From NCBI GenBank assembly GCA_031258615.1, contig JAIRMP010000007.1:1-6082 (forward strand): DNA of 6,082 nt. The letters are read 5' to 3'. Within the stretch, counting starts at the first letter, position 1, and every line of letters begins with the position of its first letter. The position numbers were made by a program, and so were the translations under genes. The notes beneath the pieces are model-generated. The model did no database searches. It was not told the DNA's origin and was given only the letters and a program-made list of their open reading frames with translations. Origin of the DNA: Spirochaetaceae bacterium. Lineage in GTDB: Bacteria > Spirochaetota > Spirochaetia > Treponematales > Breznakiellaceae. This document shows, piece after piece, positions 1 to 4,330 of this stretch.

Positions 1-173
1 GCAAACCCCCGCAAGCCGCCGGCAGGCGGTATTTCTATTGAACGCTTGACTTAAGACATGATTATCTGTCTTTTAGGATTTTTAACGCGGATGGAGGCCG
101 CGAGCCGGGAGCAGGGCGCGGGACGGCTCACACCGCGGAGGAAGCGTACATCGGGCAACGGCCTCCAAAACGG
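1..173. other. Non-coding stretch downstream of rnc with GC-rich inverted repeats
   Basis: No gene is supported here. Positions 16-29 form a small GC hairpin (CCGCC, loop GGCA, GGCGG). A longer inverted pair lies at 93-100 (GGAGGCCG) and 159-166 (CGGCCTCC), with a second pair nested inside it at 102-107 (GAGCCG) and 124-129 (CGGCTC). On the minus strand this folded segment directly follows the rnc stop codon and could be the 3' end of that transcript, but no run of T follows it, so I do not call it an intrinsic terminator. The first 20 bases also resemble part of the repeat near position 3050. Confidence 0.4.
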
Positions 174-887
174 TTATAACTCTTCCAGTGCGAGGCGGGC
201 GGCCTCATGCTCGGCGTGTTTTTTGTTTTTACCCATTCCGGGTCCAAAGATTTTGCCCTTGAATTCTACCACAACCCAAAAGTAACGTTCATGCTCCGGT
301 CCCGACTGCCTGACGAGCCTGTAACTGGGATACACTTTGAATCTATGTTGACAAATTTCCTGCAACTGGGACTTGTAGTCTTTCCTGCCCCGGTTTTGCT
401 TAGCCTTTTCGATTTCGGGCGCTATGCAGCGGCTTATAAAATCAAAAGCAACGTTAAAACCTGAATCCAGGTACACAGCGCCGAACAGAGCTTCGAGGGT
501 ATCGGCAAGCAGGGTCTTTTTTTCCCTGCCGCCGGAAAGCTCCTCGCCCTTGCCCAGCACCATCATCCTGTCTAAATGCAACTGCCTGGCAATAACCGAT
601 AAGGTTGCTTCGGAGACTACGGTAGACTTTATCTTGGCCAGATACCCTTCGTTGTTTTCAGAGGGATCGTTATAGAGCAGGCTGGCTGTAACGGCACCGA
701 GGATCGCGTCGCCCAAAAATTCCAGCCGCTCATTGTTTGTTTTTAAGCGAATCTCATTCGAAATGGAACAATGCATAAACGCAAGCTGCAACAGGCTGAG
801 ATTCTTGAATTTTATCCCTATATTACGCTGGAACGCGCAAAGTTCCTTTTTTCGTGCGGCGTCGATTTCAGGAATATCGGGAATCAT
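174..887 (-). CDS. rnc: Ribonuclease III
   Basis: This 237-residue protein is a double-strand-specific endoribonuclease that trims rRNA precursors and some mRNAs in the cytoplasm. The RNase III catalytic domain spans about residues 15-160. It carries the family signature ERLEFLGD at 53-60, whose E56 and D60 match the metal-binding pair of the family, and a second acidic pair, D129 and E132, in ADTLEALFGA. A double-stranded RNA binding domain follows at about 170-237, with the usual closing GKNKKHAEHEAARLAL segment. The length is normal for a bacterial RNase III, so the gene looks intact. It starts only 5 bp after the acpP stop codon and has no clear Shine-Dalgarno sequence, so translation is probably coupled to acpP. 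An upstream ATG at 889-891 is out of frame. It is the last gene of rpmF-acpP-rnc. Confidence 0.97.
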   Translation of the reverse strand: MIPDIPEIDAARKKELCAFQRNIGIKFKNLSLLQLAFMHCSISNEIRLKTNNERLEFLGDAILGAVTASLLYNDPSENNEGYLAKIKSTVVSEATLSVIARQLHLDRMMVLGKGEELSGGREKKTLLADTLEALFGAVYLDSGFNVAFDFISRCIAPEIEKAKQNRGRKDYKSQLQEICQHRFKVYPSYRLVRQSGPEHERYFWVVVEFKGKIFGPGMGKNKKHAEHEAARLALEEL

Positions 888-892
888 CCATT

Positions 893-1141
893 TTACTTTT
901 GTTCTGATTTTATAAATTCGTAAGCGTCCTTAACGGTTTCAAACTCATTTGCCTTTTCATCCGGAATTTTTATGCCAAGTTCCTCTTCAATAGCATAAAC
1001 CAACTCGTAAGTATCCAGGCTGTCAAGCCCCAGGTCCTGTTTGAAGGACGCATCGGGCGTGATTTTTGCCTCGTCAATGTTCAATTTCCCCGCAATAAGT
1101 TTTTTAATTTTTTCGTATATAACTTCATCTTTGTCAGCCAT
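893..1141 (-). CDS. acpP: Acyl carrier protein
   Basis: This 82-residue acidic protein carries growing acyl chains during type II fatty acid synthesis in the cytoplasm. The phosphopantetheine attachment site is visible as GLDSLD, with the modified serine at residue 41. The four-helix pattern of the family follows, with the acidic stretch VYAIEEELGIKIPDE at about 48-62 that docks with partner enzymes. The length is typical and no residue of the motif is missing. AAGGAG at 1149-1154 lies 7 bp before the ATG and supports this start. The gene begins 17 bp after the rpmF stop codon and is followed within 5 bp by rnc, which indicates one transcript. Placement next to rpmF is common in bacteria and links fatty acid synthesis to translation genes. 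Confidence 0.97.
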   Translation of the reverse strand: MADKDEVIYEKIKKLIAGKLNIDEAKITPDASFKQDLGLDSLDTYELVYAIEEELGIKIPDEKANEFETVKDAYEFIKSEQK

Positions 1142-1158
1142 AACTAAACTCCTTGTAT

Positions 1159-1344
1159 TTAACTTTTTTTAGGCACTATTACTTGTTTGCCCCGATAAAA
1201 ACCGCATTTCGGGCAAACCCTGTGCAGCAGAACCTGATTTCCGCAACTGTTGCACTCAACGGTGAGCGGGGCGTCAAGCTTCATATTGATAGTCTGCCGC
1301 CTGCTGGTCCTTGCTTTTGATGTTTTTGCTCTTGGTACTGCCAT
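1159..1344 (-). CDS. rpmF: 50S ribosomal protein L32
   Basis: This 61-residue basic protein is a component of the large ribosomal subunit. The N-terminus MAVPRAKTSKARTSRR is the classic L32 start, rich in lysine and arginine. Four cysteines at residues 31, 34, 44 and 47 (CNSC and CPKC) form the zinc ribbon, so this is the zinc-binding form rather than the cysteine-free paralogue that some bacteria express when zinc is scarce. Bases 1350-1355 (GTGAGG on the coding strand) sit 5 bp before the ATG as ribosome binding site. It is the first protein gene of the operon and has its own good promoter at 1366-1394. Confidence 0.97.
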   Translation of the reverse strand: MAVPRAKTSKARTSRRQTINMKLDAPLTVECNSCGNQVLLHRVCPKCGFYRGKQVIVPKKS

Positions 1345-1365
1345 GATAACCTCACATTTATTTTA

Positions 1366-1394
1366 ATTTTAACAAAACCATTATATTTTGTCAA
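1366..1394 (-). promoter_or_regulatory. Sigma-70-type promoter of rpmF-acpP-rnc
   Basis: On the minus strand a perfect -35 box TTGACA (1389-1394) is separated by exactly 17 bp from TAAAAT (1366-1371), one mismatch from the consensus -10 box. The surrounding DNA is strongly AT-rich. Transcription would begin near 1359, about 15 bp before the rpmF ATG, leaving just enough leader for the ribosome binding site. It lies in the 57-bp gap between tRNA-His and rpmF. Confidence 0.8.
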
Positions 1395-1401
1395 TCTGAC
1401 G

Positions 1402-1474
1402 GGTGGATGACGGGTTTCGAACCCGCGACAACGAGATCCACAATCTCGGACTCTACCCCTGAGCTACATCCACC
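1402..1474 (-). tRNA. tRNA-His (anticodon GTG)
   Basis: The minus strand folds into a full cloverleaf. The acceptor stem is GTGGATG paired with CATCCAC, extended by an encoded extra G (position -1) opposite C73, the identity mark of histidine tRNA. The D arm is GCTC/GAGT. The anticodon stem is CGAGA/TCTCG around the loop TTGTGGA, which gives anticodon GTG. The T arm is GCGGG/CCCGT with loop TTCGAAA. CCA is not encoded after C73 (the next bases are CGT), so the end must be added by nucleotidyltransferase. No terminator separates it from rpmF, so some transcripts may read through. Confidence 0.96.
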
Positions 1475-1485
1475 ATGATGAATTT

Positions 1486-1514
1486 ATTATCCACATACCG
1501 CTCTCCCGCGTCAA
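1486..1514 (-). promoter_or_regulatory. Promoter of tRNA-His
   Basis: On the minus strand TTGACG (1509-1514) and GATAAT (1486-1491) are separated by exactly 17 bp, each one mismatch from the sigma-70 consensus. The predicted start is near 1479, only about 5 bp before the mature tRNA. Such a short leader is usual for single tRNA genes. Confidence 0.75.
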
Positions 1515-1657
1515 GGGCCCTCGCCCTTCGCCCTTCCGGCTTACACGTTGAAATGTCCCGTCAGTCCGTCTCAACGCCGGAAGTAGGATCGGCCTATGGC
1601 TCCCGCTCCGGTTCCCGCGATTTTGCGTTATTTTTTACTATTTTCACAAAATCCTGC

Positions 1658-1686
1658 TTGACGGGTACGCCATGACCGTATATATG
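1658..1686 (+). promoter_or_regulatory. Candidate promoter of the 1712-2164 gene
   Basis: TTGACG (1658-1663) is followed after 17 bp by TATATG (1681-1686), which keeps the TATA part of the -10 consensus. The predicted start is near 1693, about 19 bp before the ATG at 1712. The -35 box is good and the -10 box moderate. A 14-bp palindrome overlaps the -10 box and start region. Confidence 0.45.
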
Positions 1687-1697
1687 TTATGTAACAT
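1684..1697. promoter_or_regulatory. Palindrome overlapping the candidate -10 box, possible operator
   Basis: ATGTTA, spacer TG, TAACAT is a perfect 6-2-6 inverted repeat. It covers the second half of the candidate -10 box and the predicted start site, where a bound repressor would block transcription. No regulator gene is adjacent and I cannot assign the site to a regulator family. It could also be chance in an AT-rich segment. Confidence 0.3.
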
Positions 1698-1711
1698 GGC
1701 GGGTTTTCAAA

Positions 1712-2164
1712 ATGACAGCGTGGGATATCTTAGATAAAGTTATTAACGCTTCCGTACTGCCATTATGGGTAGTCGCGCTATTCCTGGCGGCGGGTATTGT
1801 GTTTATAGTCGGATTCGGCAGGCACGGTATTGACTTCATTAAGCACGGTTTCAGCCAAAACAGCTTTTCCGGCCTTGTAGAAAAACTTGCCACCAAAGAG
1901 GACATTAACAGCCTCAAGGCCGATATGGATGGGTTCAAGGCCGATATGGGCCGCCTTGATACCAGAATCGCGGCTATCGAAACCAACATGGACGGGTTCA
2001 AGGTCGATATGGGCCGCCTTGATACCAGAATCGCGGCTATCGAAACCAATCATTTTGGACACCTAAAGGATTTTCTTACGGAGCTTACCAGTATACTGGT
2101 GGACAAAAATGTTCTCACCAACCAGGATAAGGCGCGGCTTGACAACAAATTGCGCGGTATGTAA
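1712..2164 (+). CDS. Small membrane-anchored coiled-coil protein with duplicated 21-residue unit
   Basis: I do not recognise a named family for this 150-residue protein. Residues 1-15 are polar and about 17-36 (LPLWVVALFLAAGIVFIVGF) form one clear membrane segment. About 55-110 are a predicted coiled coil, and the remainder is a charged, probably helical tail ending in DNKLRGM. The coiled coil contains the unit MDGFKADMGRLDTRIAAIETN twice in a row, the copies differing by one residue (A/V) and by 3 bases in 63. A further partial unit, LKADMDGFKAD, precedes them. The protein would be anchored in the inner membrane with a rod-like domain on one side; the side cannot be told from the sequence. 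The ATG is preceded by a weak GGCGGG 8 bp upstream. It is transcribed opposite to both flanking operons. A structural or scaffold role is possible but unproven. Confidence 0.75.
   Translation: MTAWDILDKVINASVLPLWVVALFLAAGIVFIVGFGRHGIDFIKHGFSQNSFSGLVEKLATKEDINSLKADMDGFKADMGRLDTRIAAIETNMDGFKVDMGRLDTRIAAIETNHFGHLKDFLTELTSILVDKNVLTNQDKARLDNKLRGM
1925..2050 (+). repeat. 63-bp in-frame tandem duplication
   Basis: Two adjacent 63-bp units (1925-1987 and 1988-2050) match at 60 of 63 positions. The differences are GAT/GAC, GCC/GTC and AAC/AAT. The unit length is a multiple of three, and of seven residues, so copy-number change would lengthen the coiled coil without breaking the frame or the heptad phase. 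The near identity, including synonymous positions, points to a recent duplication. Confidence 0.9.
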
Positions 2165-2424
2165 AAAATAGTGCGCCTGCATTACCAAAATGGTGATGGA
2201 CACCCCTGCGCTACCGTGTTACCCGTTACCTATGCGGAGGCGGCGATCTTTTCCCTGATGAGGTCGCCGACAATTTCATCAGGGGTTTTGCCCTTCGCAA
2301 CAAGGCCATTCTCGCGTTGCGGGAGGCCATTGCCGCACAGGCCATTTCTCTGCGATGTATGATTTTTCTGTCATCTATCAACTATTAACTATATAACCGT
2401 ATACTTGAAAGCAAAGAGAACGAT
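2165..2424. other. Intergenic stretch without a supportable gene; possible decayed coding remnant
   Basis: Between the membrane protein gene and the protease pseudogene no open frame has a start, a ribosome binding site and a recognisable product. From about 2225 to 2355 both strands read as plausible protein in codon-opposed frames. The minus strand gives a run ending KGKTPDEIVGDLIREKI and a TAG stop, without any ATG. The plus strand gives DEVADNFIRGFALRNKAIL, also without a start. One of them may be the remnant of a broken gene, but I cannot tell which. The AT-rich end (2380-2405) probably holds the promoter region of the next gene, with TATACT at 2400-2405 but no good -35 box. Confidence 0.35.
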
Positions 2425-2831
2425 GTGGGAACTTTCATGGAAAAAATTACGCTGACCAATGCCGGAGACATTAGCGCCGCGAGAAACGGGCTTATCCCGG
2501 ATGGGAACATCCGCAGGGTAACGACGCAAGCGATCCCCGATACCGGGGCATGGCCCTTGGTCATCAATGAGGAAGTGCGCCAAAAGCTGGGGCTTGCCAT
2601 CGTTGACACGGTGGATTCCAGCCTAGCCGACGGTTCCAGCACCGAGTACGGCCTGACAGAACCGGTGGAAATCCGCTGGAAAGACCGCCGCACCAGCCAG
2701 GAAGCTACCTCTGTTGTAGGGCTTGGCGAGTTGGCGCGCTGCCGCTGGAAGGAATGGACCTGTACGTTGACCCGGTAAACCAGCGTCTGGCCGGCGTCCA
2801 CGGCGACCAGCGCCTGCACCTACTCAAATGA
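2425..2831 (+). pseudogene. Retropepsin-like (clan AA) aspartic protease, frameshifted
   Basis: The first frame, from a GTG at 2425 (or an ATG at 2437), encodes a small aspartic protease domain. The catalytic motif AIPDTGAW is present with the aspartate at residue 39, followed by LVINEEVRQKLGL and LADGSSTEYGL, as in single-domain retropepsin-like proteins. After residue 102 (GAG at 2728-2730) the frame runs into unrelated sequence and stops at 2778. The true C-terminus continues in another frame from 2733 as GALPLEGMDLYVDPVNQRLA and on to LHLLK with a TGA at 2829-2831, the expected ending of the family. Homologues have VLLGALPLE here, so one base, or about seven bases including two codons, seem lost at 2730-2732. 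An intact protein would be about 135 residues. A sequencing error is possible but would need to affect a non-homopolymer site. Its biological substrate is unknown. Confidence 0.75.
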
Positions 2832-2832
2832 T

Positions 2833-2846
2833 GGGGGGGGGGGGGG
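2833..2846 (+). repeat. Run of 14 G
   Basis: Fourteen consecutive G residues begin one base after the TGA that ends the protease pseudogene. Tracts of this length are prone to slippage, both in the cell and in sequencing. No open frame spans it convincingly, so a classical phase-variable gene is not shown. With the G-runs at 2867-2870 and 2881-2886 it has potential for a G-quadruplex on the plus strand. Confidence 0.85.
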
Positions 2847-2856
2847 TAGCGGAAGA

Positions 2857-2869
2857 CCCGCGGAGCGGG
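2857..2869. repeat. Small GC hairpin
   Basis: CCCGC, loop GGA, GCGGG gives a 5-bp stem just after the G tract. It is not followed by a T run, so it is not an evident terminator. Confidence 0.4.
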
Positions 2870-2879
2870 GCTGTAGAGT

Positions 2880-2939
2880 AGGGGGGCGCGGCGACAACGG
2901 TGGCGGTTGGCGAAAACGGTGGGGAAATTGCGCCCCCCT
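2880..2939. repeat. Inverted repeat with 10-bp G/C-rich arms
   Basis: The arm at 2880-2889 (AGGGGGGCGC) is exactly complementary to 2930-2939, separated by 40 bases. The loop contains an imperfect 15-bp direct repeat (2891-2905 and 2910-2924, 13 of 15 matching, core ACGGTGG). The right arm is followed by TTCTTAGT, so it might weakly terminate plus-strand transcription leaving the protease pseudogene, but the T run is poor. Confidence 0.55.
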
Positions 2940-2967
2940 TCTTAGTGAATAGCGAGGGAGGCTGTAT

Positions 2968-3243
2968 TAACCCGCTTTCTTTCACGCTCAGCGTGCAAGC
3001 CTACGGCTTGCATAGGAGTTTGCGGCGCCAGCCTAGCGGCTGGCTTACCGCAAACTCCACCCTCCTCACAAGCCGCTCGCAAGGACAACTCGTAACCCGT
3101 TATCTTTCACGCTCAGCGTGCAAGCCTACGGCTTGCATAGGAGTTTGCGGCACCAGCCTAGCGGCTGGCTTAGGCAAACTCCACCCTCCTCACAAGCCGC
3201 TCGCAAGGACAACTCGTAACCCGTTATCTTTCACGCTCAGCGT
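2968..3243. repeat. Tandem 125-bp palindrome-rich repeat, two copies plus a 27-bp partial
   Basis: Copy 1 is 2968-3092, copy 2 is 3093-3216 (one base shorter) and a truncated copy 3 is 3217-3243. The two full copies differ at about five positions. Each holds nested inverted repeats. In copy 1 these are ACGCT-C-AGCGT at 2984-2994, an 8-bp stem with a 3-base loop at 2994-3012, and a large hairpin whose outer 11-bp arms are 3015-3025 and 3048-3058 around an inner 7-bp stem (3027-3033 with 3038-3044, loop TAGC). In copy 2 the outer stem is shortened to 9 bp. No transposase is present; this resembles REP/BIME or MITE-like intergenic elements. Open frames reading through it are artefacts. The partial copy overlaps the end of hydE. 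Confidence 0.9.
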
Positions 3244-4330
3244 ATGACAAGGACAATGACTCAGCCATTGGCGTACGTTCGGTGCAGGCTGGCCTGCCTG
3301 CCTGCCTGCCTGCTACGTCGCCACGGCTCATGTTTGGGATGAAGCCGGCACGTTTGATCCGGCCCGTCATGCAGCCGAGACATTCGGCGGCCTCGTCCCC
3401 CGTGCATATCTTGTTGTCGTACAGCGCGTAGAGCTTCCGTACATTTTTCGGTGAAAGGTTCGGCATCACGACATTTGCGCCGGCAAACAGAGCCTTTTCC
3501 CGGCCATGCCCGTGTATTGTGCCGAGCGCGGTAGTAGCCGGGATGAGAGCCGCCGGCAGCAGGAGGCGCGAGAGGGCGACCATGCGCAGCGTCTGATCCA
3601 GCAGGCCGCCCGGCTCCCCGCCGAAAGGCGTGTCGGACTGCGGTATGAACGGGCCTATCCCCACCATGTCCGGCTCCAGCTCTTGCAGAAAACGGAGGTC
3701 TTCCAGCAGGTTTTCCGGCGTTTGAAACGGCGTACCGACCATAAAACCGGAGCCGACCTGAAACCGGAGCTTTTTAAGATTGTACAGGCACTGCTTACGG
3801 TTTTTAAGACTCATAGAGGCCGGGTGCAGCATCGCGTAGTGAGCCTCGTTTGCCGTTTCGTGGCGCAACAGGTAACGCGCCGCCCCCGCTTCCCGGAACG
3901 CCGCGTAGCTTTCCTCGCTCCGCTCCCCAATCGAAAGAGTGATCGCGTAGTCGGGGTACTTTTCGTGCAGCGCGCGGACAATTTCAACAACCCGCTCATC
4001 GGTGAAGTACGGGTCCTCCCCGCCCTGCAGCACAAAAGTATGGTAGCCCAGCATACTGCCGAGCGCCGCGCAGTTCAGAATCTGCTCAAGGGAAAGCCGG
4101 TAACGTTCCACATTACCGTTGCTCCGCCTGATCCCGCAGTAAAGGCAGTCGTTCTTGCAGTAGTTTGTGAATTCGATAAGACCGCGGAAGTACACGTCCG
4201 CGCCGTAATACTTTTCACGTTCCTTACGCGCCCTCGCGAACAGAGCCTCCGCCTCGCCGGGATCGTTGGTGCTTATATAGTGGAGCAGCTCGTCATCGCT
4301 TAACTTCGCTCGTCTCTTCAGCTTTGTCAT
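3224..4330 (-). CDS. hydE: [FeFe]-hydrogenase H-cluster radical SAM maturase HydE
   Basis: This 368-residue cytoplasmic enzyme is a radical S-adenosylmethionine protein of the BioB-like group that acts after HydG in building the diiron subcluster of [FeFe]-hydrogenase. The radical SAM cluster motif CX3CX2C is C58, C62 and C65 (YCKNDCLYCGIRR). GGEDP at 103-107 matches the segment after the first strands of the barrel. A second cysteine set, C309, C317 and C320 (CX7CX2C), corresponds to the auxiliary cluster found in many HydE proteins. The usual family end, close to MSRGD (334-338), is followed by about 30 unusual residues. These derive from a CCTG repeat and the edge of the 125-bp repeat, which also supplies the TAA stop. 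The ATG overlaps the hydG stop codon (ATGA), which implies coupled translation. hydF does not follow within the window. Confidence 0.93.
   Translation of the reverse strand: MTKLKRRAKLSDDELLHYISTNDPGEAEALFARARKEREKYYGADVYFRGLIEFTNYCKNDCLYCGIRRSNGNVERYRLSLEQILNCAALGSMLGYHTFVLQGGEDPYFTDERVVEIVRALHEKYPDYAITLSIGERSEESYAAFREAGAARYLLRHETANEAHYAMLHPASMSLKNRKQCLYNLKKLRFQVGSGFMVGTPFQTPENLLEDLRFLQELEPDMVGIGPFIPQSDTPFGGEPGGLLDQTLRMVALSRLLLPAALIPATTALGTIHGHGREKALFAGANVVMPNLSPKNVRKLYALYDNKICTGDEAAECLGCMTGRIKRAGFIPNMSRGDVAGRQAGRPACTERTPMAESLSLSYAERER
3293..3312. repeat. Tetranucleotide microsatellite (CCTG)5 within the hydE 3' end
   Basis: Five perfect copies of CCTG (GGCA on the hydE coding strand) encode the AGRQAGR segment of the HydE tail. 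Because the unit is four bases, gain or loss of one copy changes the reading frame. One added copy would end the protein at a TGA near 3260. One lost copy would carry the frame through to a TGA inside the second 125-bp repeat. The conserved catalytic part lies upstream of the tract and would be unaffected. Confidence 0.9.

Noticed and set aside
53..72. AAGACA...TGTCTT hairpin followed by T-rich DNA, as a plus-strand terminator
   Set aside because: The 6-bp AT-rich stem with an 8-base loop is weak, the T run is interrupted, and no plus-strand gene precedes it in the window.
1475..1675. 66-residue plus-strand frame starting at the edge of the tRNA
   Set aside because: It runs antisense over the tRNA promoter, has no ribosome binding site and has no protein-like pattern.
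1687..2062. Minus-strand frames with conspicuous internal repeats
   Set aside because: The repeats only mirror the 63-bp duplication of the plus-strand membrane protein gene, whose membrane segment and coiled coil make better protein sense.
2171..2362. 63-residue plus-strand frame
   Set aside because: No Shine-Dalgarno sequence and a low-complexity, proline- and arginine-rich composition; the other two readings of this stretch look more protein-like.
2968..3243. CRISPR array or retron-like structure
   Set aside because: The unit is 125 bp, fully repeated with no unique spacers, and there is no cas gene or reverse transcriptase nearby.
2900..3247. 115-residue plus-strand frame with repeated SFTLSV segments
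   Set aside because: It reads straight through the palindromic 125-bp repeats; the repeated peptide is a by-product of the DNA repeat.
3506..4303. 265-residue plus-strand open frame
   Set aside because: It lies antisense to hydE, whose cysteine motifs and operon position make it certain. The frame is a shadow of biased codon use and has no recognisable domain.
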